A stretch of 64,000 nucleotides of DNA from Osedax fenrisi (Eukaryota > Annelida > Polychaeta > Sabellida > Siboglinidae): assembly GCA_964019155.1 (NCBI GenBank), contig OZ025239.1:113398520-113462519 (forward strand). The letters run 5' to 3'. The notes under the pieces are model-generated. The model saw only the letters and a program-made list of their open reading frames with translations. It did not search any database and was not told the origin of the DNA. A program made the translations under genes and the position numbers. This document shows positions 41,897 through 56,847 of the stretch, piece after piece. Positions within the stretch are counted from its first letter, which is position 1, and every line of letters starts with the position of its first letter.

Positions 41897-43177
41897 ACTT
41901 TAAGCTCGCCTCCGAGGTTAAACTGGATCATGTTTAAACTCCACTACCCAGTCATTCCGCCTCTATTCTCCTGTAGATAGTAAGCAAACAATACCCGATG
42001 ACTCGCTGATCAGGTTTAGTAGCAGAAACTTAGCGAAAAAGAGAGAAGATATATATATATATATATATTGTTTACAACAATATTATTATTATTATTGGAT
42101 TTAGGTTTTACACCAGTGTAATTGTAGAAGTTTATCGAGACAATTACCCTTAATTTTAAAGCGAGTCCAAATTAACTATATAAATAATATATATATATTA
42201 ATAATTTATATATATGATATGAATATTATTAATATACAACCTATTGTAGTGGTGATAATGAACAAGCGTATACCCATTGTTGACTTATATGAACAATAAT
42301 ACTTATTCTAATGAATATAATTAAATCAAGATGGCATCTTATTTATGTTAATCTTAATAATAAGCTCTAGTGAATAGAATTATATAATCATAGTTTGTAA
42401 TGCTGCATTCTTAATAGTTGAAATAGAATAAAGTCTAAACCTAAACGGATTATTCACATGTAGATTATTAATATGAACGCTATATAATATATAAATATAA
42501 ATATATATATAGTTTATTGAATTTCTGAAAATAATATTATAAAATTAGAGAGAAATAATAATGAATACGATGAGACGCGAAACAAAATAAAACATAACTA
42601 CATAAGGAATTGTATTAAACATGCCTCCAAAGAGGGATGGGGTGATATAAGTGAACCAATCAGCAACCATCAAATAGGAGATTTATATAACACGAAAGAA
42701 TAATCGAAGCAGGAGAATTAAAAATAAAATATAATTCATTTAGGTAATAACTAATAGTAATTATATTTGCATTACCTGATAGTTAAAATTGCAAAATAAT
42801 AAGTTTGTTAGTGAATTCACTTTTAAATTATCCAATTGATTTTGCTTGATCAAAATAACTTTACGAATATAAACATAATTATACGCGTTATGCAATAACA
42901 GGTATGAATTAACAGATTTTTACATATTTATAATTTAATTATTTCAATGGAAAAATTTATTTAATTAATAATTATAATTAGTAAAGTAACTAGAAATTTG
43001 TTATTCATTTCTTGAATTTAAATTTCATTAGAATTGTGTATACCTATTTAAAGTGTTATTATATTAAGTTACAAATAAATAGGTTCATATGGTAACACTA
43101 AATATATTTAAAACCCAAGATATATATAATAATAAATTAAAATGAATAAATAGATATTTTACCCAATATTTACAACG

Positions 43178-43234
<57 letters not shown>

Positions 43235-45708
43235 ATAATGTATGTATATAAAATATTTTAAATACAATAAAAATATATAGTATATTATATATAATTTAAC
43301 TTTCTAAATATTACAAATTCTGTATTAATATCTATAGAATAATTAAATTAACGTTCAATAACTTTAATGAAAATATATATTGCACAAATAATATATGGTA
43401 AATAAAAGAAATTCAAAAAAATATAAATATAACTACTACTACATAAATACTTATAGAATACCCACTCCGTATATAGTTAACACTCTAGCATCTATATTAT
43501 ATAAATTATTAATAAAAATGCATTCATATTTTTAAATTGTATTTATATATAAATATGTTATCAAAAATACGAATTAATTTATAAATTAGGTTCGAATTGA
43601 ACAATGATTTTTTTATTATTAAATTGATGTCGACATTCCATATAATACAATGTATTTTAAATTAAATTTTGAATCAAATATAATCAAATCAAAATCGTTA
43701 TTTTAAAAACGATTTTATACATTTATTTTTGTATCAAATTCAAATTTATAACCTGGACTATTATGTAATATGTAATATGATAAAATAACTAGCAGATATA
43801 AAAGTATCACAAAATATGACTTCCTGTCCTCGGTTATATACATAGTAATTATATTATTAACATATAATATATTATATATATATATATATATATGGTTATT
43901 TATTCTCTAGATCTATTGTTATATATGGTATAGATTATAAGTCAAGGGTTGCATTTTATTTTATATTTATAATGAAATAATACATATATGTATACGTACA
44001 AACACACATATACACAAACATACATATATATATATATAAATATAATGAACATATATATTCATGTAAATTAAAAAATAGATTATTTCAAGGAATGATTATT
44101 AAATATATTAAAAGTATATTTAGAATTCTACGCAGCGATGAATAACGATGCACTAGGTGGCGCCCGTCATCACCGAGTACTCGCAACGTACCTAACGTAC
44201 CCGATATAGGTGCAGCGCACTCAGATTAGGCTGTATAAATAATGCCGACGGGCGGGATAATTTAAGATTACCGCGTTATATAGTATGATTAGAGTAGAAA
44301 GAAAGCGATAAATCACTCGGCGAGGAGATACTAGAGCGAAACAAAGTTAATTACAAAGACATGAAGGAGGAGGAAGAGGCCCATCGGATAATTTATATCA
44401 GTATAGCAGCGTTTGGTTTTAATCACGAGTATTAACGGAGATTAATAGCAAACTAACGAGGTTAACTGACAAGGTCAACTGACGAGGATAACGTGCGAGG
44501 TATCGTAATTTAATTTATTATTTCTAAATTTATAATATCGCGTATTAATATAGATTTATTATAAATGATTTATATTTAACGTATACTACGTAAAATGTAA
44601 TACATATTTCTTGAAATTAATATAATTTAAAAGCTACGTAAGCTAGTACAAATTCATAATATTTTGATAAGAAATTGTAGATATAGAAAGTATTTAGAAA
44701 TTGTAGATATTTAGTTTTAAAAATATATATATTATAATTGAATAAATAATGTAACTATTAAATTAGACATAAAACAATAATATTTTAAATATTACTTAAT
44801 GGTATTTACAGTCCTTATCAAATTAAGTATTTAATTTTTTTATATTATATTTATATTTATTTAAAGATTGTTTTAGAACTATTGCATAATTTCAAATAAA
44901 AATATGCACTATACATACTACAATAACTATGTTACAGGTATATACATGTATGTATTGTCATCATATTTTCATAAATAATGTAGGACTTCATGTGATATTT
45001 CATAATATTATTATAGAGCTATTTATTCTACGGATTTTCTACCGATTATCACATTAGAAAAACTATTTATCTTACTATGTCAATAAATATATCACTACCT
45101 ATCACAAGATTAGTAACATGTGATATATATTAGCCAAAGAGAGTGTTTATGAAAAATCGCTGTATTTGCATTTGTTTAAAACAATTTCATAATCGCAAAC
45201 TAGAATAAATATCTGATCTTCATCTACAATTTACCAAATAGTAATTATATATATATAATAAACTACACAATTTGATAGAGAATCTATAATAATTATATAA
45301 AAAAAAATTCATGATAAATTTTAAATGAGCTTTTATCGGAATAATGATGTCTTACTCTACAAACCAATTGCATATTCATACCCATTTCATGAGGTATCTA
45401 CTACTTCTTTTGTTATAGTTAACTAGTCTAGTATATCTATATATTTACTATTATTATAGTTTTTTATATTTATACAGTTATTTATATATTTACTTTGTAA
45501 ATATAGAAAAAAGCAGAATTTATATAGGAAACATATTAGTTATTTCTAAATAAATTATATTCACCTATACAATGGGATACAATACATAAGACCAGACTAT
45601 ATAAATTGTAATATATATATATATATATTTAGTATATATAGATAACATAATTTCGGTAATAATCTTTAGAGTTATTTCACTATTAGTTCTACAATATATA
45701 TATCTTAA

Positions 45709-45923
45709 GGGTATCCCACTTCAGTATTTCAGGAAATGTGTCCGGAAATGTTTGCTAGAAGGTGATTTTCTCGCAAGTTAACTATAATTGTAGCGGGATA
45801 ACCCCTTACTTTTCAGAAATAGGGTGACTTTAAAGGTGGTATCTCACTACAACTTGCTAGAAAATCACTTTATAGCATACATTTCCGGACATTATTTCCG
45901 GAAATACTTGTAGTGGGATACCC
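45709..45923. mobile_element. Foldback element, copy B (GGGTATCCCAC ends)
   Basis: GGGTATCCCACTTCAGTATT on the left is inverted at the right end (GTAGTGGGATACCC). The arms and interior match copy A at 13670 along the whole length with scattered differences. Possible 5-bp flank duplication CTTAA/CTTTA. Confidence 0.65.
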
Positions 45924-48210
45924 ACTTTATGATATCTTGTAAAGCACGCCATTTGTGAGAATAACAATAACCCTTAAATACTAGTTAAATTATTACGAAT
46001 GCGATCACTTAAGTGAATCACTTATAATGAATATAATATACTAATACGAGAGGGGTAGAAAGTTACTAAGATGTTAAATTAACAGATACGATAATGTAAC
46101 TGAATAGTACCAAGGTTAAGTACATTAAGTACATTAACGAAGGTGACAAAGTACTTAAACAAATCCCCGACGAGGGAAAGATAACAATGCTCAATATATA
46201 GTAGAAATATTGTAATAATTTATAGTTGTTAACTTATAGCGAAAGCATAGAAGATATTAGAAATTGGGGCCGTATATTGGTGATATTGTATTTGAAGGTT
46301 AAGTAAAGGTTATACCCAAGGTTATGATTAGAGCTTTGATACATCGAGATTATTAGCGGAAAGCGATTTCTATTTATAATATATTTATTAAATTCAATTT
46401 ACTTATATATATATGTAATATGTTATATTATATATATATATATATATATATAGTATATTGTTATATAATATAACTGATCATCAATGATGTAACTTAATAA
46501 TGACAATACATCTATTTTACTTAGTATTGATATAAATTAGCATTTATAATAATAGTAATAATAACTGTAATAATAAATCGTATTGTAATGCTACAGATAT
46601 ATTTATAATACATGATGAATGGAAATATACAATGACATTATTAGATGAACAATATACATGAATTAGGTGACATGGGGGGAGGTTACCATTATCGTTAATG
46701 CTTAATTACCCCCATATATGAATCATGCATATTGTTAATTGTTAATTATCAAATATTTGTAAATATTACTGAAAACTTAATTCAATTAGTTATTAGTGAA
46801 TGAATCCACATACTACTAATATTACTATTATAATTATTATAATTATATAACTATTATATGAGGATTAGAAAAGTAAGTTCGAGCATATGATATACAAACA
46901 AGTGAAAAATGGTTCATGGTTTATCATTAAGTAAATAGTCAAAAGGACAGCAAACATAACTTAAATAATAATATTAAATAAATAATAATAAATAATAAAT
47001 AAATAATAAAAAATAATAAATAAATAATAAATGAATAATAAATGAATAATAAATAAATAATAATATAATCACAATATAAGCATAATAATAATAATATAGA
47101 ACATAAAGTACACTTACACGTATGTATGTGTGTGTGTATGTATGTGTATGTGTACTCGGGTAAACAATAAACAATACACCCCCAAGGCTGCCAGACTATT
47201 TAGTAGTCAGACTGCATAGTTTAGTGCAGCGGTTGTCTGCAGTCTGAATTAAGATGAAATAGGAGGAGGAGGAGGAGGAGGAGGGGGAGGAGTTAAAAAG
47301 AGGGGGAGGCGACATCGTAAAAAACAATAATATGCAAATATAGCAATATTGCCATGTCAAGGTGCAAGTTAATACAAGTGAATACTGGATAGATTGCTGT
47401 ACAGTGTAAATTAAAGATGGGTAATATGTACAAGTTTCACGAATGTATGTGTAAAAGTGTACTTTCTGTCATATATCATACATTATTTGAAAGTAATTAA
47501 TTAAATTTAAATATTTGAATAACAACTAATTATTGTAAACGAATATTACCAAGGTCACCCCTATCCTAGAGAAAGGTACTGAATACCACACGTGCGTTAT
47601 ACACAGGTTATACACAAGTTTTACACATGTGTGGATAATATATTCAGCTGCAGGTACAAGTAACACAAGTGCATAATAGATCCCTCCACCCCACCCCATT
47701 GTCAGCCATACACACAAACAATAGCACCTCACCACATAATTAGCTACGTAATTATAGTACAACAGAATTACATAATTATTTAGTTATCTATTATAATATA
47801 TGAATTATGTTGGGTCTAAAATAATGTGTATATATACATATAATATTAGTACATACAAATAATATATATATATATATATATGCTTATTTTATATACAACT
47901 AAATATGAATGATAAAGTTATACAATTTATAAAATAAATCAGTTTATAATTAAATAACTTAGCCGATATTATAATTACGATATCAATTATATCTATACAT
48001 GTATATAATGAACTTTGACAACTCAGAAATTTCAGATAATAGAAATCGTTATCATACAAGGTACACATATGTGAAGGTGTTTGATACAGAACAATACTGT
48101 ATCAATGGCATGGTCACGCTGTCACTGTTATTATCATGTACAACAATGTACATAGTTTCATAAGTGTATAATAATATATTATATATTTATCATCAATATT
48201 TTATTACATG

Positions 48211-48257
<47 letters not shown>

Positions 48258-48453
48258 ATAAATATTATTTATATTTTTATATATATTTATATATTTATAT
48301 ATTAATAATAAATAATGAATTGAGAAATAAAATAAACATAATTAAATATAAAATAATACAATTAATGTTATCAATATACATTTTAATATCATAGAAATAC
48401 TTGGCATATGATTGTAATTAAGAGTATTAATTATACATATATATATATTAAAA

Positions 48454-48574
48454 AGTGAAGTCTGCAGATATATCGATTAATGTAATATACATTTATGTCT
48501 AATTGAATTAAATTCAATTCGGTCATTACGTAATATCGATATATCTGCATGAATAAATTGTTTTAGGCTTCACG
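48454..48574. repeat. Inverted repeat GTGAAG..TGCAGATATATCGAT
   Basis: GTGAAGTCTGCAGATATATC..GAT is matched in inverse by ATCGATATATCTGCA and GGCTTCAC, the latter after a gap of about 20 bases; about 60 bp lie between the inner arms. It could be a decayed foldback. Confidence 0.6.
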
Positions 48575-49033
48575 CTCGGTTGATTGCTTAGCAACAATGT
48601 ATATTTCTATTTTGTAATTAAATGTTTTATTATTTGTATAAATTGTTATTCGTTTTGTATTTTATATTTATTATCGCTTATGTTATTTCGTGTGATTCGT
48701 TTCCTATTAAAGGAACGCCGCTCGGTGAGATTGATACACTATTGGTTCTGCGTCTCACCGGGTTGGTAATATATTGTTTATACTATATTGTCATTGTCAT
48801 TATTATTATTATTATTATATTATTTATGTTGTTATATTCAACGGGTCTTTGCTTTAATAAAGTTATACGAACAAACTTCACTTTGTTACATATATATATA
48901 TATATATAAATAAATAATGAATAGAGATATTAAATAAACACAATTAATTAATAATAATTAGTATTAGAGAATTATATTTACTATTTAAATATCATAGAAC
49001 TAATTGATGTATAATTAGTATTAGAGAATTATT

Positions 49034-49159
<126 letters not shown>

Positions 49160-49273
49160 GCAAACATAAATATTCTACCTCTATGATGATGATGATGATG
49201 ATGGTTTATTATACACAAATATAATAGCGAACGCTATTCTCGAATGTGTTTTAAGTATACTATAGTATGTTAC

Positions 49274-49290
49274 TTATATATAACAATAAC

Positions 49291-49374
<84 letters not shown>
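49274..49374. repeat. (AAT)n microsatellite
   Basis: About 33 AAT triplets with one ATT interruption. Confidence 0.9.
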
Positions 49375-49376
<2 letters not shown>

Positions 49377-51559
49377 GTGCGTAGTTAATAGTATAACAAT
49401 AAAAAGGATATATACAGCATATTCTCTCGATAAAAAGAATAAAATATAATAAAATAAAAACATATTACGTAATGTAGTGTTTAAATATATCGCTTCTTCG
49501 ATATATGGTTGATTTCCGTATATCGTCTATATTAATATAAGTATTTATAAATTAGTCATATTAGTATATTAGTATATTAGCATACAATTTAATATAATAT
49601 ATATATATACTAATGTTAAGTATAAGATTTATGTGTTGGCTGATAAAGAGAACTTTATTTATATTAAAAATTAAAAATTCACATTTAGCAGAATTCCTTT
49701 AGAGTAAAGTATTAACAAAATAAGTTGTTAAGTAATAAACTAAGATGGCAGGTTACTTTTTATTTATGTAGTAATAAATCACACATATATTAAACATTAA
49801 TTATTTACTATTGATTTTGACTCATTCATTATAATAATATATATATAAAAGTTCAGCACAATTATTCATATATACTATATGGATAACTAAATCATATATA
49901 CACCATTTCAGCATACTTTGAAGTATTTTATTGTATCAAAACAATCATAAATTCATATAAATACACAAGTAATACATTGATACGTTGTATAAATATATAT
50001 ATATATATATATATAAAAATATATATATATATAAATAAATGTATAAATATATGGTTGTATAACTTTAAATTTCAATGGTATAAAACAGAAATAAAACATG
50101 TATATTCATTATGGCACAAATAACCATCTCACATTATTCTAATTAACTTTACTTGCATACACATCATCTCAGCATACTTTAAAGTATTACACACTATCCA
50201 AATATATATATATATACCATATAAGTACTTGTATTTGCTTACTATTTCTATAGTATATACTATAAACTGATTGATATTGAAATTATTTTATTATATTTTA
50301 TTTAAATAAGATACGCCTCCTTATCATAATAATATAATTTATTGAATATAGAAAATAAATATTCAAAATGACATAAAACAGGAGACAAACTAATAATAAA
50401 AAATAAATATGTATTAACATTATTGATTTACATATGCCATAGAAAACTCTATGTAGTAAACATTCAGTGATTCTCCTAGAAGTTTAATAAACATTCCTTA
50501 AACAGTATAGATTAACATCAATATCAATATTATTATATATTATTTTATGTATTTATACGATATATAATATTTACATTTATAAAGTATAATTGATTACATA
50601 TATTATTTATATATATATATATATATATACACATATATATTTATATATATATATATATTGATAAATATGTTATGATAAGAAAACGATTAATAAAAATTAA
50701 TAAAAAAGCATTTAAAGATAATACGAATAACTCAACCATGTAAAATAAATGATTTATGCAAATATTATATATCGATGTATATAGTTTAAACATAAACAAT
50801 AAATACTAGCAATATTCTATGTATATATGTAGTCATTAATGTCTACACATAAATGGGCAGACTCTATACCAGGAGAGAGTATGTGCGCGTGTGTGTGTGC
50901 GCATACGTCTATGCGAGTATGAGTGTGTATATCTGTAGGCATGTGTGTGTGTGCGTGTGTGTACATCTGTATGTGTATGTGTATGATCGAAGGAGATCTA
51001 GGGTTGCGCTGTTGGGCTTGCTGTTACACATTTCGTAGGCTGTATTAGCAATGATAGGGAGAGGAGGGAAGAGGAGGAAGGAGGGAGGAAGGAAGGGGAG
51101 GGAGGATGTATGTATAGTGTACAGGTGCTGCACCCTTCAGTCGCGTTAATCACATACCACAGATCTATGTTTTATCCACCCTACTCCGAACTTAATGTAT
51201 ATATACACACACATTTTGTATTGTATCGAAATAGATATAAACAGACATAAAAGAAGATATATATATATGCCTTCCTTTATGAATGTATCTATTTCGACAT
51301 CGATAAAAAATGTGTATTGTGTGATGATGATTGAATAACAATAATTGCATGTGTATATTTGTAACGAATATCGCTAATCCTAAATATACGGATACATACA
51401 AATAGAGAGAGAGAGAGAGACATACAGACACAAATACACTAGAGAAACGCATAGAGAAGGCATCTAGACACGAGTGATGGACCACCTTTCAAGGATCTAC
51501 CTCCTTTCATCGTGTCCAGGAAGTACGACGATTTATCATCATATATATTTACAGTGTAA

Positions 51560-51670
51560 ACACGTCCATAGACATACAGACAGACACACAGACATACAGA
51601 CAGACACAGATGGACACATGGACACACATGGACACATGGACAGATGGACACATGGATACATGGACACTAA
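51560..51670. repeat. Minisatellite (CAGACAGACA / GGACACAT)
   Basis: CATACAGACAGACACACAGA units grade into GGACACATGGACACATGGA units that end at the splice donor of the 51.7-kb exon. Confidence 0.8.
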
Positions 51671-51671
51671 C

Positions 51672-51763
51672 ATTAGAGGTGCACAGAGAAGGAGCCGAAT
51701 GTCCCAACGATTTCATGCGCATCAGGTTGGTGCTCTGGTGATCGATGTGGCTGGTCAACAGTA
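51672..51763 (-). CDS. MAST: MAST-kinase-like N-terminal exon (NLVRMR..LGQSAPSL motif)
   Basis: On the minus strand a strong acceptor (CCACTCCTTCCCTCAG) opens a 92-bp exon that ends at a GTTAGT donor. It starts in phase 1 and ends in phase 0 and encodes LLTSHIDHQS followed by TNLMRMKSLGHSAPSLCTSN. From memory of the family, human MAST1-4 carry a conserved N-terminal block of the form SNLVRMR..(S/A)LGQSAPSLT; the match covers NL.RM, LG, SAPSL and the surrounding Ser/Thr. MAST proteins are cytoskeleton-associated AGC-type Ser/Thr kinases with DUF1908, kinase and PDZ domains. A (GGACACAT)n minisatellite begins right after the donor. The identification rests on a short motif and should be confirmed with a protein search. 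Confidence 0.6.
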
Positions 51764-52999
51764 CTGAGGGAAGGAGTGGAGGTCAAGGTTACTGGGGTGG
51801 GGTTAGAGGTCATGGCAGCGCGAGGACAGAGAGAGAGAGAGAACGTGATACGTTACCAGTGGTTAATATTTTATATATAGGTCAATGATGAACATTTTTT
51901 TATGTTATACAACTAATATATTTATATATATAATAGAATATTCACATATTATATATATATACTAAATTTAATTACAAATAAATTAGGTATAAAATATAAT
52001 ATGATTAGTAATTTTATCTAAAAATAGCGAATTTTCTAAACGTTGTAAAATGTGTAAGTGGTAATAAAAAACATTTCAGTAGTGTCATATACCTTCATTG
52101 AGTAAGGAGAGAATACTGTTTATACAAGTATTACATCACAGAGGTTATAGCATGACCTTGAGGGTAATTATAACCGTTATCCTATGCAATTATTTCATTA
52201 CAATAACAGTATTATTACATAAATGAAGTAATACATTTTAGCATAATTATAAATTTTTTTTATAAAATTATTAATTTATATTCATTCAAAAAAATCTATT
52301 ATTTTGTTATATATATATAATATATATGTGTATATATTATAATTTCAATAAGCATATTATAATATGTTTCATACAATCTCTTGTATACACTACCCATGTA
52401 TGTATACACAATGCCTATGGGTTAGCATAACAACAAGTGATTATGCAATCATTACCAGACTACACTACAAGGTCACAGCTGTCACTCAATATAGATTATA
52501 GAACCACTGTTGAATGTCAACAGATTAGTTAGGTCTTTGTTACTCAGTGCTACAAAGGTCGTGGCAATCAACACATAACATCCTAGATGTGACTTTTACT
52601 TAAAAAACAGATATTATCGTTCATGCTAATATCATGCTAATGAACTAAGGTCACAAAGGTGATAATTATCATGTGACTTAATATAACTGTTATAGAGAAT
52701 ACTAGGATGTATTACACCATATAGTAGCTGATATATAGGGTAAACTAGTGCGATATCAATTACACAACTAAAAGATGATAGTGACTAGAATTTGTATATA
52801 ACTATGAGGAAATACTAGCAATTACATAAGTAAGAATTCATAACAGAAGATTGCCATATCCAATATGTTATCATGAGTTTATAGAGTTATATCATATTCA
52901 TATAATTCTATAAGTATTATTATTACTATACATATGCAGTATTTAACATGAAGATTGCCCATATTACAGGGCAACCGCTACGGTGATAGTTCAGAGGTC

Positions 53000-53387
53000 A
53001 CGGGCCTCTAGGATACGAACGCGAAGTAGACGCGGTGATTGAAGCCACGCCCACCGGCATAGAATCTCGCCGTCGGTTCAACAAGTGCATCAGTTGGGGC
53101 CCGCCCCCCAGAGAGCCGCCCCCGAGCGGGGAGGGCGGGCAGTAGAATGAGTCATCAGCCAGACAAGAGTTGCGGTGGTGGAGGAGGCGAGGCGAACAGC
53201 AAGACGAAGCCAGACTGCTCTTGGAGCGAGGGGAACTGGTATCCTGAGGCTGCAGGGGACACGAACCAGCGGTACCGTAGTCGGACTGTAGCGGGGAGGC
53301 GGGGCTTAGAAGCGAAGGGGGCGGCGGCGGGTGTAGCGGGGAGGCGTGGTTTCGTAAGGTGGAGATCGGCGAGTTTAGGGCCGACAT
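53000..53387 (-). CDS. Candidate Ser/Pro-rich coding exon
   Basis: A minus-strand frame opens with ATG at 53387 (MSALNSPISTLRNH...) and runs about 129 codons to a TGA at the left end. It is Ser/Pro-rich, has a Pro run (PPPPP), Gly blocks (GGGSLGGG) and a basic RRRDSMP segment that looks like a basophilic kinase site. Possible donors are GTGGGC after MP (phase 0) and GTTCGT further on (phase 1). A pyrimidine-rich CTCCCCGCTACAG inside the frame could serve as an acceptor (phase 0), making it an internal exon. The island is much GC-richer than the flanks. Ser/Pro-rich N-termini are typical of MAST kinases, but no specific motif matches. Confidence 0.35.
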
Positions 53388-53456
53388 AATGTACATTGTA
53401 CAATGTACATTGACAATGTAACATTGTACAGTGTGCAATGCACACTGTGCATTGTA
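53388..53456. repeat. Short TGTACA/TGCACA palindromic cluster
   Basis: ATGTACATTGTACAATGTAC followed by GTGCAATGCACACTGTGCAT: the same word family as the two heptamer arrays, directly upstream (minus strand) of the ATG of the 53-kb exon candidate. Confidence 0.7.
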
Positions 53457-53536
53457 TAATATATAGTGCACATTTGACAGTAATACAATATATTATAACT
53501 ACACACCTTAGTGTCGTATATTGACAAATATTACAT

Positions 53537-53588
<52 letters not shown>

Positions 53589-54782
53589 TCAATGAAATAC
53601 AAATAAATATAAGAATTCGTTTGTGAAAGAAATGAAATAAGTTGTAATGATATCACATTGTATACGCATACGTAGGAGTAATAAACCTGGCGATGATTTA
53701 CAACACCACGACGCCACACACCACTGGTCACTCTAGTGGTCACTCTAGTGGTCAGTGTAGTGATCAGTGTACTACCGGACAGTGGTATTAGGTAATGGCC
53801 GAAGTTATCTGTTGCCAGCCATGTTAGGTTACCATCAATGTATGCTTTTAATGTATAACATAAGCTAATTAATAGTACTAATAGTAATAGGGGTTATCTA
53901 GGGTATAGCATTCAGCGAATTATTACGTAATACACATAATAGCCACATAACGATTAAAACCGGCACTAATAAAGTACGTGGTAAGGTTCTAGGTGGTAAT
54001 TAGTAAAATAAAGAACGATGCATGACATATAATGAATTCTATAATAGCGGATTTGGTAATAGTTATTAAACGTGTGTATACGGGCTTACATACACACCCA
54101 TTGGGCGTATCCCACCCACTGCACACTCTCATACACATATATGTATATACACACACACACGCACACCATACACATATATGTATACACGCGCACACACACA
54201 CTCGCACACACACACTTACACACACACTCGCACTAACGATAAGTATGACGATAAGTAACACGCGATATACAATCACTAGTAACAGGTCAGATGGGCGTGG
54301 CTCTATTTCCTAGCCAGGTACTTAAACGGCTACTCCCAGCCAGCCATGCAAATAGGTGTACGCGAATACGCGATATTCACCGAGAAACATCGTGATTTAC
54401 GTACACATCCATATAAGGAGGTGGTGGTTCTACCTAGTTACATCCGGGTATATCGGAGTGATGACGTCATCAGTTCAGGCGATAACCAGATGATGATGAT
54501 GATGATGACGTAATCGGATACGCGCGTGTGTATATTACTTAGGCGGCTACAATTGCATAATAATAACAATAATCTATTTATAGGATGGCCGGTGTCCCCG
54601 AGAATTCCTATTATAACGCGCAGATATAACAGATAAAACGCACGCGCACGGCCAATGACAATAGATCATCAGACACGTGCTATTTCACGTGAGCGATAAT
54701 AAGGGGCACGACGTGTTGTCGAGTGTAGGCGCGCGTATACCAGTCCCACGTACGCACGCACGGACGTATACCTATATCGTAT

Positions 54783-55000
54783 TGGGGGGTATAAGGGGTT
54801 ACTATGTTGGCGGTGAGCAGGGTATACGAGGTTACTGGTAGCAGTGAACAGGGTATAAGGGTTTAATGGTGACCCTATGTGGGGTATAAAAGGGCTAATG
54901 GTGGCCGTGAGTAGAGTATAAGGGGGTAACGGTAGTAGTTAGTAGAGTATAAGTAGAGAGTTAATGGGTGAAGTAGGGTACCCTGAGTGTATCCCCTCGA
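54783..55000. repeat. Degenerate minisatellite (GGGTATAAGGGG unit)
   Basis: Five or six diverged units of about 40-45 bp built on AGTGAGCAGGGTATAAGGGG followed by TTAATGGTGG. Confidence 0.6.
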
Positions 55001-55106
55001 GGGAGGGGGGTGGGTAATGGTGCAAGTGACTGTGACAAGTGACTACAATATCCTACTCGGTATACTATAGTCGCGGACCAGCCCGTGAGAGGCAGTGTGC
55101 GGTCAC

Positions 55107-55268
55107 TAGGGGCGCTGCAACCATGGTTTGTATGTAGGGGGGCGACTAATCAATATAAATGTTGTGTTAAAAGTGGGGGGGGGGAGTCAATACATATAGG
55201 AGGTCCCCTAGATTTTAAAGTAGGGGACATATCTCCCCCTCGTCCCCGCCCCTGTTGCAGCGCCCCTA
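55107..55268. mobile_element. Small MITE, TIR TAGGGGCGCTGCAAC
   Basis: A perfect 15-bp inverted repeat bounds 162 bp. The TAGGG start fits hAT-type ends. Flanking 8-mers GCGGTCAC and CCGGTAAT agree at only five positions, so a decayed target duplication is possible but not shown. Confidence 0.5.
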
Positions 55269-55411
55269 CCGGTAATGTGACCGAGCACACACATGACACG
55301 CACACATGTAGGAGAGCGCATATAGCACACGCGCACACTGCACTGCGCATGCCTATAGGCGAGGCGAAATCGTCTAATTTAAAATAATGAACATATAGAG
55401 TGTAGCGGTAA

Positions 55412-55505
55412 AAACCTCCATTATCGCCCCCCCCCACGTTTACCTCGTTATTACCTCCATTATCGCCCCCCACGTTTACCTCGTTATTACCAACATTATC
55501 GCCAT
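55412..55505. repeat. Tandem repeat of about 40 bp with C runs
   Basis: Two and a half units of ACCTCCATTATCGCCCCC followed by ACGTTTACCTCGTTATT; the units differ in C-run length. Confidence 0.7.
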
Positions 55506-56808
55506 CACACACAATATATACTATAGAACAATATAAACGTTAGAGAATAACTTTAACTATACATATAAGCACCTGTATTGATTATTTATGGTAATACCAA
55601 AGGGCTTTCGTATTACTATACATATTGTAACAATACAATGGTATACGTCTATAGTGAACTATGTCTACATACTCATCACTCGTGTACACATATCACTATT
55701 ACCATCATCATCATCATCATTATTGTTATTGTTGTTATGATTATAATTATAATTATTATTTTTAATATGCAGATCAATAATATCGAGTTAGGTCGCTGTT
55801 GCTGCCGCTCCTGCTGCTTTGTGTACCTTTGTAGCGTTTTTAGCGCTCTAATTACATAACACACACACACACACCGGCTATACATCACGCATGGTGAACT
55901 AGGTAGACATACCGATTAGGTAGACATACCGATTAGGTATACGCGCACCATATATAGGGGTACAAAGCCATCGACCCACGCACATAAACAATCGCACACT
56001 ACTTTTAAGAGCTAATACACACACATATATATATATATATAAATAGTATGTCATACATGACTAATGCGAATATGTAGGTACACTTAATGTAAATGTCGGA
56101 CATAATTGACACACATACGGGACATTAGCTCGTAAAGGTAAAGGTGCTACAGGTGCTACACATACGCTCGCTAACCTACACATAGGTATGCGGCATACCT
56201 ATATAGAGCTACCGGCGTGCGTGTGTGTGTAGACATTGTGTACACAGTGTATACACATTGTATATACATTGTCTACAGTGTGGTCAGTAACAATAGGCCA
56301 GCCACACACAATGGAGCGCGTAGTAATCACGTGACATGTGCGGTTACGTAACGATACGCACACTAGTGTGCGGTGCGCGTGTGTGCGGTGCGGTTCGTCA
56401 TAGTACGTAGTATTGTTGTTACGGTCGCGCGCCTATTGTGTTCTACTATTGTGTTGTTCTACTATTGTTATTATTTTGTTGTTATACAATAGATCGCTAC
56501 ACATTTCAATTACTAAACTGTATACATTATTACAGGAATGTCTCTCTCTCTCTCTCTCACACACACTCACGCACACACCCGCACCCGCACACGCATACAT
56601 AGTGATTGCAACACGCACATCGGCTACATAAACCCCACACCGTTACCGATCCGTACACCACACAATGATCGCGCGTAACTATGGTTACTGGTGTAGTGTC
56701 AACGACCAATCAGAGTGTAGTATATATCTACCCGCAGGTGAAGGTGCTTATACGTATACTAATGACAGAATGTGTACACGAACACACACGCATACACACA
56801 TGCCCACA

Positions 56809-56847
<39 letters not shown>

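Noticed and set aside
53155..53592. Alternative frames on both strands over the 53-kb island
   Set aside because: The MSALNSP frame fits the orientation of the other exons; the others are shadows with TA-repeat extensions.
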